64,000 nucleotides of DNA, from positions 17,392 through 81,391 of the forward strand of contig NZ_KE557323.1 of NCBI RefSeq assembly GCF_000442315.1, in the 5' to 3' direction. Within the stretch, counting starts at the first letter, position 1; each line of letters starts with the position of its first letter. Origin of the DNA: Rubellimicrobium thermophilum DSM 16684. GTDB lineage: Bacteria > Pseudomonadota > Alphaproteobacteria > Rhodobacterales > Rhodobacteraceae. This document shows positions 27,731 to 36,473 of this stretch, piece after piece. The notes beneath the pieces are model-generated. The model was not told the DNA's origin. It was given only the letters and a program-made list of their open reading frames with translations, and did no database searches. A program made the translations under genes and the position numbers.

Positions 27731-28192
27731 GGTCTTCGGTCCCCCCGCGGCCGGGGCCCCTTGCCTCCTGGAGGGCCGTGCGGTGATCGCGCGGCCCGTT
27801 TCATGTCCGGCCTTCGCCGGTGGCGGCCATGGCCGCATGGGATGCGGCCCCATCGCCGAGGGCTTCCTGTCCCCGGTCACCCGGCATCGGTGAGGCTGTG
27901 CCCATCGCGCCCCCTCGGACCGGCAACCCGTCGGACTGGCAAGGGATGGTGCAGTGCGCTGCCCCCTGATGGTGGCCGGGCCGCAGCCGTCGCCCGCAAT
28001 CCGGACCGGGACCCTTGACAGGGCCGTGTGCTCTGATGCCTCGGGCATGAGCTCCGCCGGGCAGGGCAGATCGGCGGCCTCGATCACAGGGGCCGTCGTG
28101 ACATCCGCCATGGCAGCAGGATGACAGGGCGGAATCCACGACCTGCGGCTTGTGCAGCGCGCGTGGGGGCGTCGCAGCAAAGGGAGACAGAC
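27731..28192. other. 462-bp stretch without a confident gene
   Basis: Between rpmG and the GNAT gene. The first 50 bases include CCCCCGCGGCCGGGG, which may form part of an rpmG terminator. A minus-strand frame beginning MADVTTAPVIEAADL at 28111 stays open through rpmG, but its composition is not protein-like beyond about 60 residues and it matches nothing I recognise. No tRNA, SRP RNA or 6S hallmark is visible. Confidence 0.4.
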
Positions 28193-28903
28193 ATGGAGCG
28201 GCGGCAAGGCGACCCGGTCGAGGGCTGGCGTGTTCCGCCGAGGCCGGGACCGGAGACGATGGAGGGGGCCTGGGCGCGCCTCGAACGGCTGGATCCCGCA
28301 CGCCATGCCCCCGAAATCCACGCGGCCAATCGCGAATCGGACAGGATCTGGGACTGGCTTCCCTATGGCCCCTTCGACGACGAGGCCGGCTGGCGCGCCT
28401 GGGCCGACAGCGTCGCCGGGGGGGAGGACCCCTTCTTCTATGCGATCCGCGATCGGCAGACAGGGCGTGCGGGGGGCGTGGCGAGCTTTCTGCGGATCGT
28501 GCCGGATCATGGCACGATCGAGATCGGGCATATCAACCTCTCGCCCGCGCTTCAGCAGACCCGTGCCGCCACCGAAGCCCTGTGTCTGATGATGCGATGG
28601 GCCTTCGAGGCCGGCTATCGCCGGATCGAGTGGAAATGCGATGCCCTCAACCTGCCTTCGCGCCGGGCGGCGCAGCGTCTGGGGCTGAGTTACGAAGGCA
28701 CCTTCCGCCAGCATCTGATCGTCAAGGGGCGAAACCGCGACACGGCCTGGTTCGCGGCCACGGACCGGGACTGGCCAGGGCTGCGATCCGCCTTCGAGGC
28801 CTGGCTGGCCCCTGCGAATTTCGATGCCGACGGGCGGCAGCGGCAGGCGCTGTCCACCCTCACGGCGCCCCTGCTGGTTGCCCGCGATCCCGCCCTCTCC
28901 TGA
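28193..28903 (+). CDS. GNAT family N-acetyltransferase (RimJ/RimL-like)
   Basis: A 236-residue acetyltransferase of the subgroup related to RimJ/RimL. LPYGPFDDEAGWRAW is typical of the N-terminal half. GGVASFLRIVPDHGTIEIGH and ALCLMMRWAFEAGYRRIEWK form the acetyl-CoA core. ALNLPSRRAAQRLGLSYEGT is the conserved C-terminal helix, and GRNRDTAWFA follows. GGGAG precedes the ATG. The acceptor substrate is unknown. It is convergent with the response-regulator gene, with stops 7 bp apart. Confidence 0.88.
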   Translation: MERRQGDPVEGWRVPPRPGPETMEGAWARLERLDPARHAPEIHAANRESDRIWDWLPYGPFDDEAGWRAWADSVAGGEDPFFYAIRDRQTGRAGGVASFLRIVPDHGTIEIGHINLSPALQQTRAATEALCLMMRWAFEAGYRRIEWKCDALNLPSRRAAQRLGLSYEGTFRQHLIVKGRNRDTAWFAATDRDWPGLRSAFEAWLAPANFDADGRQRQALSTLTAPLLVARDPALS

Positions 28904-28910
28904 TCCGGTC

Positions 28911-29591
28911 CTAGAAGGCAGGCACGGCATCGAGACGCCCTTCGATCATGCGGGTGAGGCGGACAAGGGCCGCGCGATCCCCGGGATGGGTGGCAAGATC
29001 CTCGGCCGCATCGGACAGGGGGATGTCCCCTGCCGTGCGGGCAACGCCGCGCAGGAAGGCGGCGACATAGGCCTGCCGCCCGGCCCGGTGGATCAGGGCC
29101 TGCGCCATGGCCAGATCGTCATGCAGAGCCGCAGGGTCCGGCCTCACGCAGTCGGAGGAGAGAGGGACAGGCGGGTCGGCCGGCAGATGGCCCAGCAATG
29201 CCCTCTGGAACTGGGACAGCGACAGGACAGGCTTGGTCAGGAAGGTGTCGGCGCCGGCATCGCGCGCGGCCGCTTCGAGGGCGGGATCGCCGCTGATGGC
29301 GACGATCGCGGGAATGCGGGGTCTGACAGCGGCCAGGCGGGCCAGCAGATCGAGGCCCGAGCCATCCGGCAGATGCAGATCGACAAGAGCGGCAGAGGGG
29401 CGCCAGGCGCGCAGATGGCGTTCCGCACTGGCCAGCGAATCGGCCCGCCGCAGACGGGCGCCCGAACGCGTGGCAAGCAGGCGGACCCCCTCGCTTGCCA
29501 GGCGGCTGTCCTCCACCAGAAGAAGGGTGAGGCCAAGCAGAGGCTGACCTGCGCAGGCGTGCCGCGGGGGGAGAGGATCAGAACCGGTCAT
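28911..29591 (-). CDS. Response regulator receiver protein
   Basis: A 226-residue protein with an N-terminal REC domain (about residues 18-140): LLLVEDSRL contains the acidic pocket, ALVDLHLPDGSG the phospho-acceptor Asp, and TFLTKPV the conserved Lys. The C-terminal 80 residues are helical with no DNA-binding motif and no recognised output domain. It may act by protein-protein contact. The PAS kinase 1.4 kb away is a possible partner (inference). The upstream gap contains TTGA-N7-TTAA at 29645-29659, close to a CtrA box. Confidence 0.85.
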   Translation of the reverse strand: MTGSDPLPPRHACAGQPLLGLTLLLVEDSRLASEGVRLLATRSGARLRRADSLASAERHLRAWRPSAALVDLHLPDGSGLDLLARLAAVRPRIPAIVAISGDPALEAAARDAGADTFLTKPVLSLSQFQRALLGHLPADPPVPLSSDCVRPDPAALHDDLAMAQALIHRAGRQAYVAAFLRGVARTAGDIPLSDAAEDLATHPGDRAALVRLTRMIEGRLDAVPAF

Positions 29592-29644
29592 GGCGCGAAT
29601 CCCTGTCTGACGGATGGTTGCGGGGACAGGATCGCAGGGAAAGG

Positions 29645-29659
29645 TTGATGCGCGGTTAA
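29645..29659. promoter_or_regulatory. CtrA-like box upstream of the response regulator and mce
   Basis: TTGA at 29645-29648 and TTAA at 29656-29659, separated by exactly 7 nt, match the TTAA-N7-TTAA CtrA consensus with one mismatch. It lies between divergent genes (response regulator start 29591, mce start 29703). Confidence 0.35.
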
Positions 29660-29702
29660 CGACGATCTGGACAGGCTGACGCCGCAGGGCGAGAAGGGAA
29701 GC

Positions 29703-30107
29703 ATGATCGGCCGTCTCAACCATGTCGCCATCGCCGTCCCCGATCTGGCCGCCGCCGCGGCCCGCTATCGCGATGCCCTTGGCGCCTCGGTGGGCGAAGC
29801 CCAGGCTCTGCCCGCCCACGGAGTGAGGGTCGCCTTCGTGGATCTGCCCAACAGCCGGGTCGAACTGATGGAGCCGCTGGGCGAGGACAGTCCGATCGCC
29901 GCCTTCCTGAGCCGCAATCCGGCGGGCGGCCTCCATCATCTCTGCTATGAGGTTGAGGACATCCGCGCCGCGCGCGACCATCTGCTGGCCGCTGGGGCCC
30001 GTGTTCTGGGCGACGGAGAGCCGAAGACCGGGGCCCATGGCCGGCCGGTCCTGTTCCTGCACCCGAAGGACTTCCTCGGAACGCTGATCGAGCTGGAGGA
30101 GGTCTGA
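29703..30107 (+). CDS. mce: Methylmalonyl-CoA epimerase
   Basis: Interconverts (R)- and (S)-methylmalonyl-CoA in the propionyl-CoA and ethylmalonyl-CoA pathways. The 134-residue vicinal-oxygen-chelate protein has metal ligands in MIGRLNHVAIAVPD, GGLHHLCYEV and GTLIELEEV, with PKDFLGTLIE as the C-terminal signature. It is followed by a DUF1467 gene, a pairing typical of this order. Confidence 0.93.
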   Translation: MIGRLNHVAIAVPDLAAAAARYRDALGASVGEAQALPAHGVRVAFVDLPNSRVELMEPLGEDSPIAAFLSRNPAGGLHHLCYEVEDIRAARDHLLAAGARVLGDGEPKTGAHGRPVLFLHPKDFLGTLIELEEV

Positions 30108-30187
30108 CGGCTGCGGCATTGCCGCCCCTTTCGCCGCGGGGATGAGGGCGCTAGAGCCGCTTCTGTCCCGTTCCGGAGACCCCCGTC

Positions 30188-30467
30188 ATGACGATCACAT
30201 CCGCCCTTGTCCTCTTTGCGGTCATCTGGTTCATGACCTTCTTCGTGGTGCTGCCGATCCGGATCGTCACGCAGGGCGAGGCTGGCGAGGTGGTGCCCGG
30301 CACGCATGAGGGCGCCCCCCATGTCACCCATCTGAAGAGGAAGGCCTGGATCACGACGGCCATCGCCGTGGTGCTGTGGGTCGTCATCGCGTCGCTGGTG
30401 GTCTGGGGGCCCTGGGGGGGTGCGCGATCTCGACTGGTTCGGGCGCATGTCGCCCCCCTCCGGCTGA
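30188..30467 (+). CDS. DUF1467 membrane protein (frameshifted)
   Basis: Short membrane protein with two transmembrane segments: MTITSALVLFAVIWFMTFFV and AWITTAIAVVLWVVIASLVV. The intervening loop TQGEAGEVVPGTHEGAP is diagnostic of DUF1467. The 7-G run at 30414-30420 shifts the frame. With one G removed the C terminus reads VRDLDWFGRM to a stop at 30465-30467, giving 92 residues. Function is unknown; it is commonly next to mce, as here. Confidence 0.85.
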
Positions 30468-30478
30468 GGCCGGCGCGG

Positions 30479-31171
30479 TCAGTCGGCGGCGACAAGGCGG
30501 TGATGGAGATGCGTGAAGGCCGCCGCCGCCAGCACCGGCACGAACAGGTTCACCACGGGGACGGCCAGCGGCAGGGCCGTCAGGGCTCCCAGCGCCCAGA
30601 TCAGGCCCCGGTGGCGGCGGGCCAGCGCCCCGGCCCCGGCCGGATCCGTGCGGCGCAAGGCGGCGCTGCGGAACCCCTCCTGTCCCAGCAGCCAGCCGTT
30701 GAGCAGGATCCAGATCAGCGGGGCCAGCGGGGCCAGCAGCAGATAGGCCGCCAGCGCGACCAGATTGGCCCCGATCACCACCCCGAAGGAGCGGATGGCA
30801 TCGCGCACCGATTCGGCCCAGCCCTGATGACGGGCCGGGGGGAGATGGGGATAATGTCGTGCCTCGACGGCGGCGGCCACCTCGTCGAGAAAGAGCGAGG
30901 TCATGGCCGCGGCGAGGGGCAGCATCAGCAGCGCCGCCAGGAGGATCAGGACCGGCAGGGCCACCCACAGGCCCGCCTCGTCGATCCAGCCCAGTTCGCC
31001 CAGCCAGGGCAGCGAGACCGTCTCGGGCAGCCGATGGGCGAGGAGCCACAGAAGCCCGGCGCCCGAGAGGACAAGCAGCAGCGCCGCAAGCCCCGCGCCC
31101 TTCCACAGAACCCGGCGAAAGGCGGGATCGCCCATCTGGGACAGGGCGAGGATGAGGCTGTGCCCGATCAC
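30479..31171 (-). CDS. EI24 domain-containing membrane protein (CysZ-like)
   Basis: A 230-residue protein with about four long hydrophobic regions, including AALLLVLSGAGLLWLL and the double segment LVALAAYLLLAPLAPLIWIL. SLFLDEVAAAVEARHYPHLP and NGWLLGQEGFRSAALRR are characteristic of the EI24/CysZ family. CysZ proteins conduct sulfate, but no cysteine genes are near, so transport is only a possibility. Its start overlaps the nitroreductase stop by ATGA. Confidence 0.85.
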   Translation of the reverse strand: MIGHSLILALSQMGDPAFRRVLWKGAGLAALLLVLSGAGLLWLLAHRLPETVSLPWLGELGWIDEAGLWVALPVLILLAALLMLPLAAAMTSLFLDEVAAAVEARHYPHLPPARHQGWAESVRDAIRSFGVVIGANLVALAAYLLLAPLAPLIWILLNGWLLGQEGFRSAALRRTDPAGAGALARRHRGLIWALGALTALPLAVPVVNLFVPVLAAAAFTHLHHRLVAAD

Positions 31172-31746
31172 GACCAGGTGACCAGGCGGTCCAGATCGGG
31201 GCGGGGACGGTCCGGCGTGTCCGTCCGGGGCGTGCCGATATGGATGAGGCCCACAACCCGTTCGCCTTCGGCCAGACCCAGCCCGTCGCGCCGGAAGATC
31301 TCGTCCTCGACCGGCCAGCCGGTCAGCCAGTTCGCGCCCCAGCCGGCGGCTGTCGCGGCATTGTGAAGCTGCATGCAGACCGCTCCGCAGGAGAGGGTCT
31401 GCTCGAGACGCGGAATCCGGTCGGTGGGGCGCGGAACCTGGATCACCGCCACGGCGAGATCGGCCTGTGCATATTGGGAGGCCGCCTTGGCGATCGCCTC
31501 GGGCGCGAGGCCCAGCGCCGCCCCCCGCTCCTCGACCAGACGGGCCAGGGCATCCGTGCGCGGACGTGTCAACACCAGGAAACGCCAGGGCTCGAGCTTG
31601 CCGTGGTCGGGGACGCGGACCGCCGCCGTGAGCAGCGTCACAAGCTCCTCGCGAGAGGGGACGGGCAGGGTCAGCGTGCGCGCCGGTCGCGAGCGGCGCG
31701 ACAGGAGGAAGTCGAGGGCGGCAGGATTGGCAGGCATGAGGGTCAT
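31168..31746 (-). CDS. Nitroreductase family protein (RutE/YdjA-like)
   Basis: FMN-dependent NAD(P)H oxidoreductase, 192 residues. LDFLLSRRSRPARTLTLPVP carries the FMN-phosphate Arg cluster. VRVPDHGKLEPWRFLVL is the YdjA-type signature, and LSCGAVCMQLHNAATAAGWG is the dimer/FMN helix. The start at 31746 (MTLMPANPA) is preferred; 31737 is an alternative. Translationally coupled to the EI24 gene downstream. Physiological substrate is unknown. Confidence 0.88.
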   Translation of the reverse strand: MTLMPANPAALDFLLSRRSRPARTLTLPVPSREELVTLLTAAVRVPDHGKLEPWRFLVLTRPRTDALARLVEERGAALGLAPEAIAKAASQYAQADLAVAVIQVPRPTDRIPRLEQTLSCGAVCMQLHNAATAAGWGANWLTGWPVEDEIFRRDGLGLAEGERVVGLIHIGTPRTDTPDRPRPDLDRLVTWS

Positions 31747-31904
31747 GAGCTCCGTGATCGCGCCCGGGTTAGGCCTTTGCAGAGGCAGAGGGAAGGGCCG
31801 ATGCCGTCGGCCCATCGGAGAGGCTGGCCGAAGCCCGCCAAGAGCGACATGGAGGGTCGCTTCCCTGCATACCTGGCCCCTGCCGGAGCGTTAGATCTGC
31901 GCCT

Positions 31905-33521
31905 ATGGACGGGGACTGGGACTATATCATCGTGGGGGCAGGATCGGCCGGCTGCGCGCTGGCCTGGCGCCTGTCGGAGGATCCGTCCTGCCGGGTCCTC
32001 GTGATCGAGGCCGGGGGCAGCGACCGGCGGCTCTTCGTGCAGATGCCGCTCGGCTATGGCAAGCTGTTCTACGATCCGCGCGTGAACTGGAACTACCGGG
32101 CCGAGCCCGATCCGGGCCTGGCCGGGACCGCCGATCACTGGCCCCGCGGCCGGCTGCTCGGGGGCTCCTCCTCCATCAACGCCATGGTCTGGATCCGCGG
32201 CCATCCCGGCGACTATGACGACTGGGGGCGGTTGGCGGGGCCGGGATGGTCCTGGGCGGATGTGCTGCCCGATTTCCGGGCCATGGAGGACTACGAAGGC
32301 GGTGCGGACGCCTGGCGCGGCACGGGCGGACCGCTCTTCGTCTCCACCGGGGCACGGGATCCCCATCCCCTGGTGCTGCGGGCATTGAAGGCGGCAGAGA
32401 TGGCCGGTCTGCCCTTCAACCCGGATTTCAACGGCGCGACGCAGGACGGGGTGGGCTTCTACCAGATGACGATCCGTGGAGGGCGACGCAACAGCGCAGC
32501 GCGCGCCTTCCTGCGGCCCGCGATGCGGCGTGGACAGGTCGCGGTGATGACCCATGCCCAGGCCCTGCGTCTGATCTGGGAGGGGCGGCGCTGCGTGGGA
32601 GTCGAGGTGATGCGCGCGGGCGCCCGGCTGTCGCTGCGGACGCGGCGCGAGGTGATCCTGTCGGCCGGGGCGGTGGGAACGCCCCAGCTCCTGATGCTTT
32701 CCGGGATCGGAGATGGCGAGGCGCTGCGCGCCCTGGGCCTGCCGGTCCTGCATCACAACCCGAATGTCGGGCGTCATCTGAGCGACCATCAGGGCCTGAA
32801 CTACACATGGCGGATGCGGGAACCCACCTACAATGATGTGCTCCGCCCCTGGTGGGGCAAGCTGTGGGTCGGGGCGCAATGGCTTCTCCTCGGGCGGGGG
32901 CCGCTGGCAATGTCGATCAATCACGGCGGTGGGTTCTTCCGCACCGATCCCGGCCGCGAGCGGCCGAACATGCAGCTCTATATCCAGGCCTTTTCCACCC
33001 TCATCCCGCGCGAGGGAGAACGCCCCGTCCTCTCGCCCGATCCCTTCCCCGGCCTGTCGCTGGGGCTGTCCAACTGCCGCCCGACCAGCCGGGGACGGAT
33101 CGATCTGCGCAGTCCCGATCCGCTGGTCCATCCGCGCATCACGGTCAATGCCTACGGCACCGAAGACGACATCCGCGAGATGCTGGAGGGGGTGAAGATG
33201 CTGCGGCGCATCGCCGCCCAGCCCCCCTTTGCCGAGGTCGCGGCCGAGGAACTGCGCCCCGGTCCCGCCGTGCAGGACGACGCGGCCCTGATCGCCGATA
33301 TCCGCGCCCGGTCCGGCACGGTCTATCATCCGTCCTGCACGGCGCGGATGGGACGGGATCCGGCGGAGTCGGTTCTCGACGGGCGGCTGCGGGTGAGGGG
33401 GGTCGAGGGGCTCCGCGTCGCCGATGCCTCGGCCTTTCCGACGCTGCCGGGCGGCAACACCAATGCCCCGGCAATGCTGATCGGCTGGAAGGCCGGCGGT
33501 TTCCTGCAGGCCGGGGAATGA
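31905..33521 (+). CDS. GMC family oxidoreductase (choline/alcohol dehydrogenase-like)
   Basis: FAD-dependent GMC enzyme, 538 residues. The nucleotide fold is YIIVGAGSAGCALAWRLSED (residues 8-27), GMC signature 1 is PRGRLLGGSSSINAMVWIRG (about 80-99), and signature 2 is GAVGTPQLLMLSGIG. The active-site His and C-terminal motif are in YHPSCTARMG and LPGGNTNAPAMLIGWKAG. It resembles choline dehydrogenase and AlkJ-type alcohol dehydrogenases. There is no bet operon nearby, so the substrate (choline or another alcohol) cannot be assigned. Confidence 0.9.
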   Translation: MDGDWDYIIVGAGSAGCALAWRLSEDPSCRVLVIEAGGSDRRLFVQMPLGYGKLFYDPRVNWNYRAEPDPGLAGTADHWPRGRLLGGSSSINAMVWIRGHPGDYDDWGRLAGPGWSWADVLPDFRAMEDYEGGADAWRGTGGPLFVSTGARDPHPLVLRALKAAEMAGLPFNPDFNGATQDGVGFYQMTIRGGRRNSAARAFLRPAMRRGQVAVMTHAQALRLIWEGRRCVGVEVMRAGARLSLRTRREVILSAGAVGTPQLLMLSGIGDGEALRALGLPVLHHNPNVGRHLSDHQGLNYTWRMREPTYNDVLRPWWGKLWVGAQWLLLGRGPLAMSINHGGGFFRTDPGRERPNMQLYIQAFSTLIPREGERPVLSPDPFPGLSLGLSNCRPTSRGRIDLRSPDPLVHPRITVNAYGTEDDIREMLEGVKMLRRIAAQPPFAEVAAEELRPGPAVQDDAALIADIRARSGTVYHPSCTARMGRDPAESVLDGRLRVRGVEGLRVADASAFPTLPGGNTNAPAMLIGWKAGGFLQAGE

Positions 33522-33619
33522 GGAATCCCTCTCTGGGGCGCGATTCCCGGGGGGCGTGGCTCCGGAAGGACAGCGCAGGGCCGCAGGGGTCCGGCTCTCT
33601 CCCCCTCTCCGCCTGCCTG

Positions 33620-33853
33620 TCAGGGCAACCGCGTCCTGTAGGCCCCCTCGGGCAGATCGAGCGCCGCGCGCAGGTCGCGCAGCATCGTCGGCGTGAGGGT
33701 GACCGTCACGACCTCGTCGAAATGGGGATCGAACTGTTCGACCGTCACGCGGTCCTCATAGGCGCGGATGACGACATCCTCCGCCAGCGGGGCCGCCCCT
33801 TCGTCGATCAGCGTGATGACGGTGGCGTCGAAGTCATGTTCGATGGTGACCAT
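33620..33853 (-). CDS. Conserved hypothetical protein
   Basis: A 77-residue acidic protein starting MVTIEHDFDATVITLIDEGA. It has alternating beta-prone stretches (VITLID, VVTVTLTP) and no signal or membrane segment. The frame is open with normal codon use and the length is compact, which supports a real gene. I do not recognise a function. It lies between convergent GMC and divergent M48 genes. Confidence 0.65.
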   Translation of the reverse strand: MVTIEHDFDATVITLIDEGAAPLAEDVVIRAYEDRVTVEQFDPHFDEVVTVTLTPTMLRDLRAALDLPEGAYRTRLP

Positions 33854-34017
33854 GCGGATCAGGGTAGGCGGTGGGCCGGGGGACGTCCAGACGGGCCGCC
33901 CGGAAACGGCTGCCGGGTGCCGATTGCGTGAGCATCAGGGCAGGCGGCTGGCCGCCGCCCGGCGGGGCGGGTAGGCTTCTGTCCGTCAGACGGGATCGCG
34001 AGGAGACGGAAGGGACC

Positions 34018-34761
34018 ATGCACGCAAGGGGTCTGGCGGCGGGAATCGCGGCGGCGCTGGCTCTGGCCCTGGCCGGCTGCGCCGCGCCCCCTGCTCCGGT
34101 GCCGGGTCGGATCCAGATGCCCCCCGCGCCGGCGGTCGCGCCGGTGCCCGACAGCGTCGTCGCGCAGGCCCGCAGCTTTGTCTCCGTGATGGAGCGACTG
34201 GAGCCGGTGGCCGAGGCCGAGTGCATCGCCCGCAATCCCCGCGCCAACTGCGATTTCCTGATCGTGGTGGACGACCGTCCCGGCATGCCGCCCAATGCCT
34301 TCCAGACGCTGGGCCGTGACGGGCGCCCGATCCTGGCCATCACGGTTGCCCTGCTGTCCGAGATCGCCAACGAAGACGAGCTCGCCTTCGTCATGGCGCA
34401 TGAGGCGAGCCACCACATCGCCGGTCATCTGGCACGGCAGGACGAGAATGCGATTCTCGGCGCCACGGTGTTCGGGCATCTTGCGGCACAGCGGGCCGGG
34501 GCGACAGAGTCCTCCATCCGCCAGGCCCAGCGTCTGGGGGCCGAGCTGGGCGCGCGCAGCTATTCCAAGGAATTCGAGCTCGAGGCCGATGCCCTCGGGA
34601 CTCTGATCGCGGCGCGGGCGGGATTCGATCCGCTGCGGGGGGCGGAGTTCTTCCTGCGCATCCCCGATCCCGGCAACCGGTTCCTGGGAACCCACCCCTC
34701 GAATGCCGAGCGGATCGCCACGGTGCGGCGGGCGGCCGCGGCGATCGGCCTGCTGCCCTGA
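34018..34761 (+). CDS. M48 family metallopeptidase lipoprotein
   Basis: A 247-residue zinc protease related to the BepA/LoiP group. The signal peptide ends in the lipobox LAGCA (Cys about residue 21). The HExxH motif is MAHEASHHIAGHLARQ (about 127-142), and the third zinc ligand is in KEFELEADALGTLIAARAGF. THPSNAERI is the usual late motif. It probably works in the periplasm on outer-membrane or misfolded proteins. Confidence 0.9.
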   Translation: MHARGLAAGIAAALALALAGCAAPPAPVPGRIQMPPAPAVAPVPDSVVAQARSFVSVMERLEPVAEAECIARNPRANCDFLIVVDDRPGMPPNAFQTLGRDGRPILAITVALLSEIANEDELAFVMAHEASHHIAGHLARQDENAILGATVFGHLAAQRAGATESSIRQAQRLGAELGARSYSKEFELEADALGTLIAARAGFDPLRGAEFFLRIPDPGNRFLGTHPSNAERIATVRRAAAAIGLLP

Positions 34762-34774
34762 GCGGACCCTGCCA

Positions 34775-36436
34775 TCAGGACAGGCGTTGCGATTCGGCCA
34801 GCGGCGCGGCCAGTTCGCGCGCGGTGCGGGCGGGCTCGGCTGCGCTCGCGCGGGGATCGCGCTCGATCATGCGGCGCACTTCCGGCGGCCAGGGACCGCG
34901 ATGCAAGGCGCGGATCCGGTCGTAGACGGCGGCATCCTCGCGCGTCTGGCGATTGTTGAGGCGCACATAGTCCGCCCAGGTGGCGACATCATAGCGTTCC
35001 ACCCAGAGCGTGGGATCCCCCAGATCGCGCAGCAGCGACCAGTGATGCGCACCATCGCGTCGGCGGATCCGTCGGCGTTCGGCCATCGCGGCGAGAAAGG
35101 CTTCGGTCTCCGAAGGGTCGATCCGCCATTCGATGGACACGGCGACCGGACCGGTCCGCCCATCCACGGGCACGGCCGTTTCGGGCGCCGTCCAGCGGCG
35201 CAGGGGGCCGAGATCGCGTCCCTCGGATTCGGCCAGGGGCAGCTGCAGCCCCATCGCGGCACAGAGCGCAAGCACCGCCGCTGCGGTCAGAAGGGCCGTT
35301 CCGAGCCCCGCTCCTTCGGCCAGAAGGCCCCAGACCGCGCTGCCCCCTGCCATGCCGCCGAAGGTTGCCATCTGGTAGAGGGAGAGCGCCCGCGCCACGA
35401 CCCAGCGCGGCGTGGCCATCTGCACCGAGACGTTGAAGCTCGAGAGCGCGAGCACCCAGCCGGTTCCCGCGACCAGGAGCGCCGCCGCCAGTGCTGCCGG
35501 ATGAGAGACAAGTGCCATTACCGCCAGCGAGGCGGCGAAGGCCAGCGCAGACAGCCGCACCAGGCCTTCGGTCGAGAGGCGGGCACGCAGGCGGGTGCTG
35601 ACGAGCGCGCCGCCCACCGCCCCGATCCCGAAGGCGCCGAGCAGCAGCCCGTAGGTCAGCGGCCCCCCGCCCACAGGCCCGCGCGCGATCAGCGGCAGCA
35701 GAGACTGCACGGCGACCGCTCCGAAGCCGAAGATCGCCCCCCGCGCCAGCACCCGCAGCACGGCCGGCGAGAGCAGCACATAGCGCACGCCTGTCAGCAT
35801 CGCCGGGCCGAGCGATTCGCGCGGCAGCGCGTCGTCGGGCCGCTCGGGCCGCCAGCGCAGCAGGACGACGATCAGGGCCAGATAGCTCAGGGCATTGACA
35901 GCAAAGGCGGCTGCCGCGCCAGCCAGGGCCACGACCGCACCGCCCAGCGCCGGGCCGAGACTGCGCGCCAGGTTGAATCCCATGCTGTTGAGCGCCACCG
36001 CCTGCGGCAGGGTCGGGCGCGGCACCATATCCCCCACCGAGGCCTGCCAGGCTGGCAGGTTCAGCGCTGCCCCGCAGCCGAGCAGGAAGGTGAAGAGCAG
36101 CAGCAGCCAGGGTGTCGCCAGTCCGGCCCAAGTCACAAGAGCCAGCGTCAAGGACACCGCGAACATGACGGTCTGGGCCGTCAGCATCACGATGCGCCGG
36201 TCGTGGCTGTCGGCCAGCGCTCCGGCCACCAGGGAGAGCAGCATCACCGGCAGCGCGACGGCTGACTGCACCAGCGCCACCATGTCGGCCGATCCCGCAA
36301 TCGCCGTCATGAGCCAGGCCGCGCCGACCGCCTGGATCTGGCTGCCGAAATTCGACAGCAGGCTGGCGATCCAGACATTCCGGAACAAGGGCAGGCGCAG
36401 GGGCGCCAGGGACGAGTGATCGGCAGCAGCGGTCAT
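34775..36436 (-). CDS. MFS_3 (EntS-like) transporter with C-terminal barrel-like domain
   Basis: A 553-residue protein. Residues about 10-410 are a 12-segment MFS permease of the EntS/DUF894 branch, starting LPLFRNVWIASLLSNFGSQI, with GALADSHDRRIV as the MFS loop and SFNVSVQMATPRWVVARALS in the second half. The final ~110 residues (from VSIEWRIDPSETEAFLAAMA) look like a ferredoxin-like alpha+beta domain similar to antibiotic-biosynthesis monooxygenases; this extension is usual for the subfamily. The start at 36436 was chosen over an upstream ATG at 36505. Substrate is unknown. Confidence 0.87.
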   Translation of the reverse strand: MTAAADHSSLAPLRLPLFRNVWIASLLSNFGSQIQAVGAAWLMTAIAGSADMVALVQSAVALPVMLLSLVAGALADSHDRRIVMLTAQTVMFAVSLTLALVTWAGLATPWLLLLFTFLLGCGAALNLPAWQASVGDMVPRPTLPQAVALNSMGFNLARSLGPALGGAVVALAGAAAAFAVNALSYLALIVVLLRWRPERPDDALPRESLGPAMLTGVRYVLLSPAVLRVLARGAIFGFGAVAVQSLLPLIARGPVGGGPLTYGLLLGAFGIGAVGGALVSTRLRARLSTEGLVRLSALAFAASLAVMALVSHPAALAAALLVAGTGWVLALSSFNVSVQMATPRWVVARALSLYQMATFGGMAGGSAVWGLLAEGAGLGTALLTAAAVLALCAAMGLQLPLAESEGRDLGPLRRWTAPETAVPVDGRTGPVAVSIEWRIDPSETEAFLAAMAERRRIRRRDGAHHWSLLRDLGDPTLWVERYDVATWADYVRLNNRQTREDAAVYDRIRALHRGPWPPEVRRMIERDPRASAAEPARTARELAAPLAESQRLS

Positions 36437-36473
36437 GCGGCTTTCGGTCCGCCCCCCTTCCGGCCGCCCTGTC

